DNA of 64,000 nt from Streptomyces sp. NBC_00568 (GCF_026341855.1 NZ_JAPENW010000001.1:3091001-3155000), one strand, 5' to 3'. Numbered from the stretch's first letter, positions 1 to 9,149 are shown. Program-made: numbers and translations. The notes: generated from the letters alone by a model not told the origin.

Positions 1-149
1 GAGGTCTGCTTCTCCGGTGAGAAGACCACGTAGGTGGCCAGCGCGACCTGATAGACGCCGTCGGCGCCCTGGGACAGCAGCCGCACGCCGAGCAGGCGCC
101 TGAATCCCTGGAAGCGCAGGAGGACGCGCAGGTCACGCACGACGGCCAT
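1..149 (-). CDS. MFS transporter, N-terminal part (runs off left edge)
   Basis: Only the first 49 codons lie in the window; the gene continues past base 1. The visible N-terminus reads MAVVRDLRVLLRFQGFRRLL and continues with GVRLLSQGADGVYQVALA, which is the amphipathic start and first membrane segment (with the R-LLSQGAD-G motif) usual for Streptomyces major facilitator proteins of the EntS/MFS_3 type. ATG at 149 is chosen because it opens this block and lies beyond the ino1 terminator hairpin. It is on the same strand as ino1 but separated from it by that hairpin, so it probably has its own promoter. Substrate cannot be inferred from so short a piece. Confidence 0.6.
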   Translation of the reverse strand, partial: MAVVRDLRVLLRFQGFRRLLGVRLLSQGADGVYQVALATYVVFSPEKQT

Positions 150-171
150 GGGGCACAGCCTCACATACGAG

Positions 172-204
172 GAGGGTCCCCGGGCGCAATGCCCGGGGAC
201 CCTC
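172..204 (-). terminator. Intrinsic terminator behind ino1
   Basis: Perfect 14-bp stem (172-185 with 191-204, GC-rich) around a 5-nt loop, 24 nt after the ino1 stop codon on the minus strand. There is no clear U-tract, as is common for Streptomyces terminators. Confidence 0.7.
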
Positions 205-227
205 AACAGCAAGCACGAAGCTGTGCT

Positions 228-1310
228 TTAGCGCTCGACCTCGCCCTTGATGAACTTCTCGACGTTGGCGAAGGCCTCGTCGTCGAAGTACTGGACCGGC
301 GGGGACTTCATGAAGTAGCTCGACGCGGAGAGGATCGGGCCGCCGATACCGCGGTCCTTGGCGATCTTCGCGGCGCGCACGGCGTCGATGATGACACCGG
401 CCGAGTTCGGGGAGTCCCAGACCTCGAGCTTGTACTCCAGGTTCAGCGGGACGTCACCGAAGGCGCGGCCCTCGAGGCGGACGTACGCCCACTTGCGGTC
501 GTCGAGCCAGGCCACGTAGTCCGAGGGACCGATGTGGACGTTCTTCTCGCCCAGCTCACGGTCGGGGATCTGCGAGGTGACGGCCTGCGTCTTCGAGATC
601 TTCTTGGACTCGAGGCGGTCGCGCTCCAGCATGTTCTTGAAGTCCATGTTGCCGCCGACGTTGAGCTGCATGGTGCGCTCAAGACGGACACCGCGGTCTT
701 CGAACAGCTTCGCCATCACGCGGTGCGTGATGGTCGCGCCGACCTGCGACTTGATGTCGTCGCCGACGATCGGGACGCCCGCCTCGGTGAACTTGTCCGC
801 CCACTCCTTGGTGCCGGCGATGAAGACCGGGAGGGCGTTGACGAAGGCGACCTTGGCGTCGATGGCGCACTGGGCGTAGAACTTCGCCGCGGCCTCGGAA
901 CCGACGGGCAGGTAGCAGACGAGGACGTCGACCTGCTTGTCCTTGAGGATCTGGACCACGTCGACCGGCGTCTCGTCGGACTCCTCGATGGTCATGCGGT
1001 AGTACTTACCGAGACCGTCCAGGGTGTGACCGCGCTGGACCGTGATGCCCTTGTTCGGGACGTCGCAGATCTTGATGGTGTTGTTCTCGCTGGCACCGAT
1101 GGCGTCGGAGAGGTCGAGACCGACCTTCTTCGCGTCGACGTCGAACGCGGCGACGAACTCGACGTCACCGACGTGGTAGTCGCCGAACTGGACGTGCATC
1201 AGGCCGGGGACCTTGGTCGCCGGGTCGGCGTCCTTGTAGTACTCGACGCCCTGAACCAGCGAGGCGGCGCAGTTGCCCACGCCGACGATGGCTACGCGAA
1301 CCGAACCCAT
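228..1310 (-). CDS. ino1: myo-inositol-1-phosphate synthase
   Basis: 360 aa, close to the length of actinobacterial inositol-3-phosphate synthases. It converts glucose 6-phosphate to inositol 3-phosphate using bound NAD, the first step to phosphatidylinositol, mycothiol and other inositol products. Visible features are the N-terminal NAD-binding turn GVGNCAAS (about residues 10-17), the conserved block around [11 protein letters not shown] near residue 185, and a C-terminal segment with [14 protein letters not shown], diagnostic of the family. The start ATG at 1310 directly opens the Rossmann strand ([12 protein letters not shown]). It lies 43 nt behind the PadR-type regulator gene on the same strand, so the two probably form an operon read from the palindromic operator at 2082-2116. 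A hairpin follows at 172-204. Confidence 0.95.
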   Translation of the reverse strand: MGSVRVAIVGVGNCAASLVQGVEYYKDADPATKVPGLMHVQFGDYHVGDVEFVAAFDVDAKKVGLDLSDAIGASENNTIKICDVPNKGITVQRGHTLDGLGKYYRMTIEESDETPVDVVQILKDKQVDVLVCYLPVGSEAAAKFYAQCAIDAKVAFVNALPVFIAGTKEWADKFTEAGVPIVGDDIKSQVGATITHRVMAKLFEDRGVRLERTMQLNVGGNMDFKNMLERDRLESKKISKTQAVTSQIPDRELGEKNVHIGPSDYVAWLDDRKWAYVRLEGRAFGDVPLNLEYKLEVWDSPNSAGVIIDAVRAAKIAKDRGIGGPILSASSYFMKSPPVQYFDDEAFANVEKFIKGEVER

Positions 1311-1353
1311 TCCGGTTGCTCCCTGTGTGTATCGGTGAAACCCCGGATGGGTC

Positions 1354-2037
1354 TCACGTGGCGGTGTCGTCGGACGGATCCGGCCGGGTGCTGTCCCGGT
1401 GCCGGGGCAGGCCGCCCGTCTCTCCAGATGTGATGTCCTGCTGAGCGGAGCCTTCGGAGGCGGACTGCTTGATGTCCCGTCCGGCCCGCTCGCTCTCGAT
1501 GAGCTCGTTCAGCCAGCGCACTTCGCGCTCCACGGACTCCATTCCGTGGCGCTGGAGCTCAAGCGTGTAGTCGTCGAGGCGCTCCCGGGTGCGCGCCAGC
1601 GAGGCGCGCATCTTCTCGAGGCGCTCCTCCAGACGGCTGCGGCGACCCTCCAGTACGCGCATGCGTACATCGCGTGACGTCTGCCCGAAGAAGGCGAAGC
1701 GAGCAGCGAAGTGCTCGTCCTCGTACGCGTCGGGACCCGTCTGCGCGAGAAGTTCCTCGAAGTGATCCTTACCTTCGGCCGTCAATCGATAGACGATCTT
1801 GGCGCGACGCCCTGCGAGCGTTGCCGTGAGGGCGTCTTCAGGTGTGGATCCTGCTTCCTCGATCAACCAGCCGTTGGCGACCAGCGTCTTGAGGCAGGGG
1901 TAGAGCGTTCCGTAACTGAAGGCACGGAACACGCCCAGTGACGTATTGAGTCGTTTGCGCAGTTCATAGCCGTGCATCGGGGACTCGCGGAGCAGGCCGA
2001 GTACAGCGAACTCGAGAATCCCGGAACGCCGGCTCAT
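1354..2037 (-). CDS. PadR-family transcriptional regulator
   Basis: 227 aa. The N-terminal winged helix-turn-helix contains the PadR hallmark [21 protein letters not shown] (residues about 9-29, quoted here only as family landmark with MHGYEL the key motif), followed by a wing and a C-terminal coiled-coil dimerisation region rich in Arg/Glu (about 125-200). Start ATG at 2037 has a strong ribosome binding site (GGAGGAGG, 5-6 nt away). It precedes ino1 with a 43-nt gap on the same strand, which suggests that it controls inositol synthesis and itself. A near-ideal PadR-type operator (ATGT...ACAT symmetry) lies 45 nt upstream. The inducer is unknown. Confidence 0.9.
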   Translation of the reverse strand: MSRRSGILEFAVLGLLRESPMHGYELRKRLNTSLGVFRAFSYGTLYPCLKTLVANGWLIEEAGSTPEDALTATLAGRRAKIVYRLTAEGKDHFEELLAQTGPDAYEDEHFAARFAFFGQTSRDVRMRVLEGRRSRLEERLEKMRASLARTRERLDDYTLELQRHGMESVEREVRWLNELIESERAGRDIKQSASEGSAQQDITSGETGGLPRHRDSTRPDPSDDTAT

Positions 2038-2081
2038 CGTCGCCTCCTCCCTGTCGCTGCCTCGTCGGCACGGTCTTTATG

Positions 2082-2116
2082 TCGTGCTGATGTATCGACT
2101 CGATACATCAGCACGA
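2082..2116. promoter_or_regulatory. 35-bp palindromic operator upstream of padR-ino1
   Basis: Two perfect 17-bp arms (2082-2098, TCGTGCTGATGTATCGA, and its reverse complement 2100-2116) around a single C. The core ATGTATCGA-C-TCGATACAT has the ATGT/ACAT symmetry known from PadR-family operators. It lies between the padR start (2037) and the divergent region leading to the penicillin-binding protein gene. Autoregulation by the adjacent PadR protein is the simplest inference. Confidence 0.75.
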
Positions 2117-2411
2117 TAGAACGCCCCTGCGGTTGCGACAAGAGGGGACAGGGTGAACGGCGTCACATCACTGATTCATACGAAGCAAGTTGCCTGATTT
2201 GGGGTGAACTTCGGTGCTAGGCAGGTTTTGACGGTGCGTAGTCTGTGCGGCATGCACACCACCGGGAACCGAGTGACGCCTGAGAACGTCAACGTCTTCG
2301 GTGCAGTACGGGTGAATGCGCTAACGACCGCATCCGTACTTCGGGGGGACCGGAAACCAGCCGCCGTTTCCAGGCGCGCAAAGGTGCGCCTGCCCGAGGA
2401 GTAATCGTTCG
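2117..2411. other. Intergenic region upstream of the penicillin-binding protein gene
   Basis: About 300 bases between the padR operator and the PBP start. It contains a TTGACG hexamer at 2228-2233 and a short open frame (ATG 2252, stop 2402-2404, 50 codons) ending 7 nt before the PBP start. That frame has clearly weaker third-position GC (about 72%) than the neighbouring genes and no good ribosome binding site, so it is not called as a gene. The stop region overlaps the PBP ribosome binding site GAGGAG. Confidence 0.4.
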
Positions 2412-5147
2412 ATGAGCGAGCACCGTCGCAAACCGCCGCAGCCGCAGGGTGGCGGACGTGCCGCGGCCCGGCGCGGCCAGCCACAGCCCGGGCCGTCCGC
2501 AGGCCGCCGGGAGACACCGCGAGGCGCCACCGGGTCTCCTTCCGATTCCTATGACTCGGGGGGCGCAGAGAGCCCGTTCAGCAGCCGTGCCGAGGCACGG
2601 CGGGCCACACAGAGAGGGAGCGGCGGAGGTCGGCGCAGAGCCGCCGACGGCGCGGGACACGGTGGCCCCGGAGGAGGGGGCGGCCGACGTGGTGGTCCTC
2701 CGGGCCCGAACGGGCCAGGACGCGGCCGAGGCCGCGCTCCCGAGCCTGCCCGCAAACGCATCATCGACTACCCGCGCGCCGGCAAGTACGGCGCCGCGCG
2801 CTGGGTGCCGTCCTGGAAGCTCGTGACGGGCCTGTTCATCGGCTTCTGCGGCAGCCTGGTCGCGGCCGCTAGCGTCGCGTACGCACTGGTGGGCATCCCG
2901 GAGGTCGGCAAGACCGCCAACGCGCAGAACAACGTCTACTACTGGGACGACGACACCCAGATGGTCGCCTCGGGTGGTGAGACCAACCGCCAGATCATCA
3001 GCTACGCGCAGATCCCCAAGGAGATGCGGTGGGCCGTCATGTCGGCCGAGAACAAGACGTTCGAGACCGACAGCGGCGTCGACCCGATGGGTATCGCCCG
3101 CGCCTTCGTCAACATGGCCAAGGGCGGTCAGACGCAGGGTGGCTCCACCATCACCCAGCAGTACGTGAAGAACGCGATGCTGGAGGACCAGTCACAGACG
3201 GTCTCGCGCAAGCTCAGGGAGCTGTTCGTCTCCATCAAGGTCGGGGCCAAGATGCCCAAGGACGAAATCATGGCCGGCTACCTGAACTCCGCGTACTACG
3301 GGCGCAACGCCTACGGAATCCAGGCCGCGGCGCATGCCTACTTCGACGAGCCCGCCCAAGAACTGGACGCGAGCCAGTGTGCCTTCCTGGCGGCGGTGCT
3401 CAAGGGTGCCACGTACTACGACCCGGCAGGGGCTGTGTCGATCGACCCGGCCGCCACGGCTGATGCCAACCGTAAGCGCGCCGAGGATCGCTGGCGGTGG
3501 ATTCTCAGCGAAGAGGTCAAGGACGGCCGCCTGACCCAGGCGGCTCGGGACAAGTTCACCAAGTTCCCCAAGATCAAGAGCCCGCGGTCCAATGCCGCGC
3601 TGAGCGGGCAGGTCGGCTATCTCGTCGACCTGGCCAACTCGTACCTGATTCAACACAGCGACGAGACCGGGATCTCGGAGACCAGGCTTCGGCAGGGTGG
3701 CCTCGAGATTCACACGACCTTCAACAGGAAGAAGGTCAACGCGCTCGAGGCCGCGGTGAAGAAGGTACGGAAGGCCAACATCAAGGAAAAGCTGCGACCG
3801 AAGACGGACAAGTATGTCCAGTTCGGCGGAGCCTCCGTGGACCCGGCCAGTGGTCAGATCAAGGCCATCTACGGCGGTGAGGACGCGACCAAGCACTTCA
3901 CCAACAACGCCGACCAGACCGGCGCCCAGGTCGGTTCGACGTTCAAGCCCTTCGTCCTGGCGGCCGCCATGTCCTGGGGTGCCAAGAACCCTGATGGGGA
4001 CCAGGAGCAGGCGCAGGACGAACGCACCATCGTCTCGCCGAAGAGCTTGTACAGCGGTAAGAACAAGCTCAAGATCAAGGACTACAACCACACCGACTGG
4101 ACGGACGACAAGGGCAGGGAGTGGCTGCAGCAGAACGACGGCCAGCGGTCCTACAACCCGCCCAGCTACAAGATCGACCTGCGTGAGGCGATGCGGGAGT
4201 CCGTCAACTCCGCCTATGTCCAGCTGGGCATGGATGTCGGCCTGGACAAGGTCAAGGAAGCCGTCCTGAGCGCGGGCATCAAGGAGTCGAGCCTCGCCAG
4301 TTCGAGGTTCCCGTCGTTCTCGCTCGGTACGTCATCCCCGAGCGCGATCCGTATGGCCGGTGCGTACGCCACCTTCGCGGCCAGCGGCAAGCAGCGGGAC
4401 CCGTACTCGGTCGAGAAGGTGACCGACAAGAACGGCATGGTCTTCCAGCACGACAAGATCGCGAAGACCAAGAACGCCTTCACCCCGCCGGTCGCCGACA
4501 ACGTCACCGACGTCCTGAAGACCGTGGTGGAGAAGGGCACCGGCACCAACGCGCAGCTGAGGGGCCGTGAGGTGGCCGGCAAGACCGGTACGACCGACGG
4601 CAACAAGTCCGCTTGGTTCGTCGGATACACCCCGCAGCTGGCCACGTCGATCGGCATGTACCGCCTGGACGACGACGAGACCAAGAAGAACCGCGAGTTC
4701 CTTCAGATGTACGGCACGGGTGGCGAGAAGACCATTCACGGTGCCTCGTTCCCGTCTCAGATCTGGCGGGACTACATGGAGGTGGCGCTCAAGGGCGAGA
4801 AGGCGGAGCCCTTCCCGAAGCCCGAGGACATCGGTGTGGTCCTCAACGACACCCCGAGCCCGACGCCGACGCCCTCGGTCACCGAGAGCGCGTCCGAGAG
4901 CCCGACGCCGACTCCCACCCCCAGCGAGACCCTGACGTCCCCCTCGCCCTCGCCGAGCGAGACCTGCAGGAAGTTCGACTTCGAGTGCCAGAACACCGGT
5001 GGGACCGACACCGGCGGTACCGATACGGGTGGCACCACCGACGGAGGAGTGAGCGCCTCACCGACGGAATCCGCCTCTACCGGGACCACTAGAGGCAACG
5101 GCAATGGCAGCAATAGCGGAGGCCTCTTCGGAGGCCCGGGCGGATAG
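2412..5147 (+). CDS. Bifunctional (class A) penicillin-binding protein
   Basis: 911 aa. It polymerises and cross-links peptidoglycan on the outer face of the membrane. Order: a disordered Arg/Gly/Pro-rich cytoplasmic tail (1-130), one membrane anchor starting after Trp135, a glycosyltransferase-51 domain with catalytic Glu213 in ENKTF (the EDxxF position) and GGSTITQQ at 243-250, then a transpeptidase domain with nucleophile motif STFK (509-512), SVN (597-599) and KTGT (724-727). The C-terminus from about 815 is a Ser/Thr/Pro and Gly/Thr-rich tail, probably reaching into the wall. All catalytic motifs are intact. Start ATG 2412 follows GAGGAG at a 10-nt distance. Downstream it is followed by two parS sites. 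Confidence 0.95.
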   Translation: MSEHRRKPPQPQGGGRAAARRGQPQPGPSAGRRETPRGATGSPSDSYDSGGAESPFSSRAEARRATQRGSGGGRRRAADGAGHGGPGGGGGRRGGPPGPNGPGRGRGRAPEPARKRIIDYPRAGKYGAARWVPSWKLVTGLFIGFCGSLVAAASVAYALVGIPEVGKTANAQNNVYYWDDDTQMVASGGETNRQIISYAQIPKEMRWAVMSAENKTFETDSGVDPMGIARAFVNMAKGGQTQGGSTITQQYVKNAMLEDQSQTVSRKLRELFVSIKVGAKMPKDEIMAGYLNSAYYGRNAYGIQAAAHAYFDEPAQELDASQCAFLAAVLKGATYYDPAGAVSIDPAATADANRKRAEDRWRWILSEEVKDGRLTQAARDKFTKFPKIKSPRSNAALSGQVGYLVDLANSYLIQHSDETGISETRLRQGGLEIHTTFNRKKVNALEAAVKKVRKANIKEKLRPKTDKYVQFGGASVDPASGQIKAIYGGEDATKHFTNNADQTGAQVGSTFKPFVLAAAMSWGAKNPDGDQEQAQDERTIVSPKSLYSGKNKLKIKDYNHTDWTDDKGREWLQQNDGQRSYNPPSYKIDLREAMRESVNSAYVQLGMDVGLDKVKEAVLSAGIKESSLASSRFPSFSLGTSSPSAIRMAGAYATFAASGKQRDPYSVEKVTDKNGMVFQHDKIAKTKNAFTPPVADNVTDVLKTVVEKGTGTNAQLRGREVAGKTGTTDGNKSAWFVGYTPQLATSIGMYRLDDDETKKNREFLQMYGTGGEKTIHGASFPSQIWRDYMEVALKGEKAEPFPKPEDIGVVLNDTPSPTPTPSVTESASESPTPTPTPSETLTSPSPSPSETCRKFDFECQNTGGTDTGGTDTGGTTDGGVSASPTESASTGTTRGNGNGSNSGGLFGGPGG

Positions 5148-5164
5148 CAGCCGCCTCCGTGTGT

Positions 5165-5178
5165 GTTTCACGTGAAAC
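5165..5178. other. parS site (ParB-binding), perfect
   Basis: GTTTCACGTGAAAC, identical to the Streptomyces parS consensus. It is the centre of a 22-bp perfect palindrome (5161-5182) 14 nt behind the penicillin-binding protein stop codon, so the transcript could also fold here as a hairpin. Confidence 0.9.
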
Positions 5179-5183
5179 ACACC

Positions 5184-5197
5184 GTTTCACGTGAAAC
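5184..5197. other. parS site (ParB-binding), perfect
   Basis: Second GTTTCACGTGAAAC copy, 19 bp from the first. The pair lies in the gap between the penicillin-binding protein and glycosyltransferase genes. The GTG inside it (5191) is in frame with the next gene but is rejected as a start. Confidence 0.9.
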
Positions 5198-5268
5198 GAG
5201 GGCCGCCACACCGACCGGGTGGGGCGGCCCTCGGCCTATTCCTAGACGCGTACGGCAGGATGTGCGGC

Positions 5269-6777
5269 ATGCCCAGTGCAGAGACGACGCGAGCGAGCGT
5301 GCACGAGCCGGAGCTGGTGCGGCCGACCAAGGATGACGAGGTCGCCGCCAGCGGCAGTGAGCTGATCGGCGGCCCCATCGGGCGGCGGGCCCTGCTCGGG
5401 ACGTCCTGGTGGACGCCCGTGCGGGTCGTCGCGCTGATGGCGATCGGCATGTTCGCCCTCGGTATGGTCCAGAAGCTGCCTTGCTACGACGGCGGCTGGT
5501 TCTTCGGAGCCAGCTCGCAGTACACGCACGCGTGCTACTCGGACATCCCGCACCTCTACCAGGGGCGGGGATTCGCCGACGGCCTTGTGCCGTACTTCGA
5601 CAAGATCCCCGGCGACATGGAGTACCTCGAGTACCCGGTGCTGACCGGTGTGTTCATGGAGGTCGCGGCCTGGCTCACTCCGGGCAGCGGAAGCATCCAG
5701 GACCAGGAGCAGATCTACTGGATGGTCAATGCGGGGATGCTGATGGTGTGCGCGGCGGTCATCGCCGTATGCACCGCGCGTACCCACCGTCGTCGGCCCT
5801 GGGACGGCCTCCTGGTCGCTCTCGCGCCCGCCTTCGCGCTCACGGCCACCATCAACTGGGATCTCCTCGCCGTGGCCCTGCTGGCCGCCGCGATGCTCAT
5901 GTGGTCGCGGGGGCGTGCTCTGGCGTTCGGCGTCCTGATCGGGCTCGCCACGGCCGCCAAGTTCTACCCGTTCCTGGTGCTCGGGCCGCTCTTCCTGCTC
6001 TGCTGGCGGGCCGGCAAGTGGCGTGAGTTCGGAACGGCGCTGCTCGGGGCCGTCGGTGCCTGGCTGGCCGTGAACCTTCCGGTCATGTACTTCGCGCCCG
6101 AGGGGTGGGCGAAGTTCTACAGCTTCAGCCATGACCGTGGCGTCGACTTCGGTTCGGTCTTCCTGTTCATCTCGCAATGGCTGAAGATCACGATCACCCC
6201 CGACGCCGCCAACGCGTGGGCGCTGATCATGATGCTGATCATCTGTGCGGGTCTGAGTGCCGTCACGCTCACCGCCCCGCGCCGCCCCCGCTTCGCTCAG
6301 CTCGCCTTCCTGATCGTGGCGGCCTTCATCCTCACGAACAAGGTCTACTCGCCGCAGTACGTGCTGTGGCTCGTCCCGCTCGTCGCGCTGGCCCGGCCGC
6401 GCTGGCGGGACTTCCTGATCTGGCAGGCGTGCGAGGTCGCGTACTTCCTGGGCATCTGGATGTACCTCGCGTACACGACCAGTGGGGACGCCCACAAGGG
6501 CCTGCCGACCGATGGATACCAAGTCGCCATCGCCGTCCATCTGTTGGGGACGCTGTACCTGTGCGCGGTGGTCGTACGGGACATCTTCATGCCGGAACGC
6601 GATGTGGTGCGCCGAGCAGGGGACGACGATCCGTCCGGCGGGCTGCTGGACGGCGCCGAGGACGTCTTCGTTCTCGGGGCGGCCGCTCATCCGCCGCGGC
6701 ACGCCGCCCACTTCGACGGGCTCCCCCAGGTCGACTGGGGCGGCTCGAGCGCGCCGCCCGAAGACCGTTCGCTCTGA
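5269..6777 (+). CDS. GT87-like polyprenyl-phosphate-dependent glycosyltransferase, integral membrane
   Basis: About 502 aa from ATG 5269, chosen because CAGGA lies 8-9 nt upstream; ATG 5260 and GTG 5191 are in-frame alternatives. The protein has a short charged N-terminus and then about ten hydrophobic segments with the DUF2029/GT87 layout. An acidic/aromatic luminal loop after TM1 carries DIPHLYQGRGFADGLVPYFD, there is a YLEYPV segment, and a membrane-proximal TAAKFYPFLVL block matches the mannosyl/arabinosyl transferases that use polyprenyl-phosphate sugars. It would add hexose units to cell-envelope polymers or lipids. The acceptor is unknown. It lies downstream of the PBP gene across two parS sites and is convergent with the alanine-racemase-like gene. 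Confidence 0.75.
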   Translation: MPSAETTRASVHEPELVRPTKDDEVAASGSELIGGPIGRRALLGTSWWTPVRVVALMAIGMFALGMVQKLPCYDGGWFFGASSQYTHACYSDIPHLYQGRGFADGLVPYFDKIPGDMEYLEYPVLTGVFMEVAAWLTPGSGSIQDQEQIYWMVNAGMLMVCAAVIAVCTARTHRRRPWDGLLVALAPAFALTATINWDLLAVALLAAAMLMWSRGRALAFGVLIGLATAAKFYPFLVLGPLFLLCWRAGKWREFGTALLGAVGAWLAVNLPVMYFAPEGWAKFYSFSHDRGVDFGSVFLFISQWLKITITPDAANAWALIMMLIICAGLSAVTLTAPRRPRFAQLAFLIVAAFILTNKVYSPQYVLWLVPLVALARPRWRDFLIWQACEVAYFLGIWMYLAYTTSGDAHKGLPTDGYQVAIAVHLLGTLYLCAVVVRDIFMPERDVVRRAGDDDPSGGLLDGAEDVFVLGAAAHPPRHAAHFDGLPQVDWGGSSAPPEDRSL

Positions 6778-6804
6778 GCGAACAGGGTGGGGAAGACGTA
6801 CGAA

Positions 6805-6837
6805 AAAGGCCGTACACGGTTTCCGTGTACGGCCTTT
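6805..6837. terminator. Bidirectional terminator between convergent genes
   Basis: A 15-bp perfect stem (6805-6819 with 6823-6837) with a TTT loop. The outer pairs are AAA/TTT, so each strand reads a hairpin followed by U residues. It serves the glycosyltransferase gene (ends 6777) and the opposing racemase-like gene (ends 6868). Confidence 0.85.
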
Positions 6838-6867
6838 CGGCTGGGGCGGAGAGGCTGAACCCGGGGC

Positions 6868-7899
6868 TCAGCGCTCGACGACGCGGTCGAACTGCGTGGT
6901 GGTGTGCCGCAGATGGGCCACCAGTTCGTCGCCGACCTTCGGCTCCGAGGCGTCGGAGGGCACAAAGAGGATCGAGACCTGCATGTGCGGGGGCTCGGCG
7001 AACCAGCGCTGCTTGCCCGCCCAGACGAACGGAGAAAGGTTCCGGTTGACCGTCGCGAGGCCGGCGCGTGCGACGCCCTTGGCGCGCGGCATGACGCCGT
7101 GCAGCGCCTTGGGGGCCTCCAGGCCCACCCCGTGCGACGTACCGCCTGCCACGACCACGAGCCAGCCGTCTCCGGCCGCCTTCTGCTGCCGGTAGCCGAA
7201 GCGGTCGCCCTTGGAGACGCGGGTGACGTCCAGGACGGCCCCGCGGTACTCGGTGGCCTCGTGGTCCCCCAGCCACAGCCGCGTGCCGATACGCGCGCGG
7301 AAGTGGGTCTGCGGGAACTGCTGCTGAAGGCGCGCGAGTTCCTCGGCCTTGAGGTGGCTGACGAACATCGTGTGCAGGGGCAGGCGGGCCGCACGGAGAC
7401 GGTCCATCCAGCCGATGACCTCCTCGACGGCGTCCGAGCCGTCGGTGCGGTCCAGCGGCAGGTGGATCGCGAAGCCCTCGAGCCGGACGTTCTCGATGGC
7501 GGAGTGCAGGTGAGGCAGCTCCTCCTCGCTCACGCCGTGCCGTTTCATCGAGGACATCACCTCGATGACGACACGGGCGCCCACAAGGCCGTACACGCCG
7601 TCGATGGACGATACGGAGCGGATGACACGGTCGGGCAGCGGTACGGGCTCCTCGCCCCGCCTGAACGGCGTCAGGACCAGCAGATCGCCGCCGAACCAGT
7701 CCTTGATCCGGGCTGCCTCGTACGTGGTGCCGACCGCGAGGATGTCCGAGCCCAGGCGGGTGGCCTCGTCCGCGAGCCGTTCGTGGCCGAAGCCGTAGCC
7801 GTTGCCCTTGCAGACGGGGACCAGCCCCGGAAACTGCTCGGACACCTGCTTGTGGTGTGCCCGCCAGCGCGCGGTGTCGACGTAGAGCGTGAGCGCCAT
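6868..7899 (-). CDS. Alanine-racemase-fold PLP protein, probably not a normal racemase
   Basis: 343 aa, somewhat shorter than standard alanine racemases (about 370-390). The N-terminal PLP barrel carries the lysine motif as VCKGNGYGFGH (Lys31), corresponding to VKANAYGHG. The C-terminal beta domain is present. The stretch that should carry the catalytic tyrosine (GYADG in Alr) reads GGTSHGVG near residue 250 in my manual alignment, so the second catalytic base seems absent. It lies directly downstream of femX on the same strand (128-nt gap), which suggests a role connected with peptidoglycan cross-bridge or amino-acid supply. Alternatives are a PLP-homeostasis or other racemase/decarboxylase-like enzyme. 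Start ATG 7899 opens the typical LYVDTARWRAH beginning. Confidence 0.75.
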   Translation of the reverse strand: MALTLYVDTARWRAHHKQVSEQFPGLVPVCKGNGYGFGHERLADEATRLGSDILAVGTTYEAARIKDWFGGDLLVLTPFRRGEEPVPLPDRVIRSVSSIDGVYGLVGARVVIEVMSSMKRHGVSEEELPHLHSAIENVRLEGFAIHLPLDRTDGSDAVEEVIGWMDRLRAARLPLHTMFVSHLKAEELARLQQQFPQTHFRARIGTRLWLGDHEATEYRGAVLDVTRVSKGDRFGYRQQKAAGDGWLVVVAGGTSHGVGLEAPKALHGVMPRAKGVARAGLATVNRNLSPFVWAGKQRWFAEPPHMQVSILFVPSDASEPKVGDELVAHLRHTTTQFDRVVER

Positions 7900-8027
7900 G
7901 GCCGGTCCCGGAACCTTTCTCGTGGCTGCGGTGTATCAGAGGTATGAAAGGGAATTGTCGCCGATTTGCCGGACCGATGGGGCGATGCCGGGCTGGAACA
8001 GCGGCTCGGCATGCGGATCGGTACGGC

Positions 8028-9149
8028 TCAGCGGCGCGACATGTAGATGTCGAGCGCCTTGTGGAGCAGCTTGTTGAGCGGGAAGTCCCACTCGCCGAGG
8101 TACTCGGCGGCCTCTCCGCCCGTGCCCACCTTGAACTGGATCAGGCCGAAGAGGTGATCGGTCTCGTCCAGCGAGTCGGAGATGCCACGCAGGTCGTAGA
8201 CCGTGGCTCCCAGGGCGTACGAGTCGCGCAGCATGCGCCACTGCATCGCGTTCGAGGGCCGGTGCTCGCGCCCGATGTTGTCCGAGGCGCCGTAGGAGTA
8301 CCAGACGTGTCCGCCGACGACGAGCATCGTCGCGGCCGACAGGTTCACTCCGTTGTGACGCGCGAAGTAGAGCCGCATGCGGTTGGGGTCCTCGGTGTTG
8401 AGGGCCGTCCACATGCGCTGGAAGTACGACAGCGGGCGGGGCCGGAAGTGGTCGCGCACAGCGGTGATCTCATACAGCCGCTGCCACTCCTCCAGGTCCT
8501 GGTATCCGCCCTGGACGACCTCGACGCCCGCCTTCTCGGCCTTCTTGATGTTGCGGCGCCACAGCTGGTTGAAGTTCCTGTGGACCTCTTCCAGGGAGCG
8601 GTTGGCGAGCGGCACCTGGAAGACATAGCGGGGCTGGACGTCGCCGAAGCCGGCACCGCCGTCCTCGCCCTGCTGCCAGCCCATGCGGCGCAGCTTGTCG
8701 GCGACCTCGAAGGCGCGCGGCTCGATGAAGTCGGCCTCGATGTCGCGCAGGCGCTTCACGTCCGGGTTCTGGATGCCGCCCTTGATGGAGGTGGCTTCCC
8801 AGCGCCGGATGATCACCGGCGGGCCCATCTTCACCGAGAAGGCGCCCTGCTGCTTGAGGTGCGCGAGCATCGGCTGCAGCCAGTCGTCGAGGTTCGGCGC
8901 GAACCAGTTGATGACCGGGCCCTCGGGCAGGTAAGCCAGATAGCGCTTGATCTTGGGCAGCTGGCGGTACAGCACCAGGCCGGCGCCGACCATCTGGCCG
9001 GTCCTGTCGTCGAACCATCCGAGGTTCTCCGAGCGCCACTCGGCCTTCACGTCTGCCCAGGCGGGGACCTGCATGTGACTAGCCGCGGGCAGGCTCTGGA
9101 TGTATGCCAGATGCTGCTCTCGGCTGATGGTCCTCAGGGTCAGGCTCAT
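8028..9149 (-). CDS. femX: FemX-type lipid II aminoacyltransferase (cross-bridge glycine)
   Basis: 373 aa, the usual length of FemABX proteins. The family uses aminoacyl-tRNA to add an amino acid to the lysine/LL-DAP side chain of lipid II; in S. coelicolor FemX adds the first glycine of the LL-DAP-Gly bridge. Visible are tandem GNAT-like halves, the helical segment NQLWRRNIKKAEKAGVEV, and the C-terminal IQFKVGTGGEAAEYLGEWD block characteristic of this family. Start ATG 9149 has GGAG about 8 nt upstream. It probably forms a unit with the racemase-fold gene downstream and belongs functionally with the nearby class A PBP. Confidence 0.88.
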   Translation of the reverse strand: MSLTLRTISREQHLAYIQSLPAASHMQVPAWADVKAEWRSENLGWFDDRTGQMVGAGLVLYRQLPKIKRYLAYLPEGPVINWFAPNLDDWLQPMLAHLKQQGAFSVKMGPPVIIRRWEATSIKGGIQNPDVKRLRDIEADFIEPRAFEVADKLRRMGWQQGEDGGAGFGDVQPRYVFQVPLANRSLEEVHRNFNQLWRRNIKKAEKAGVEVVQGGYQDLEEWQRLYEITAVRDHFRPRPLSYFQRMWTALNTEDPNRMRLYFARHNGVNLSAATMLVVGGHVWYSYGASDNIGREHRPSNAMQWRMLRDSYALGATVYDLRGISDSLDETDHLFGLIQFKVGTGGEAAEYLGEWDFPLNKLLHKALDIYMSRR

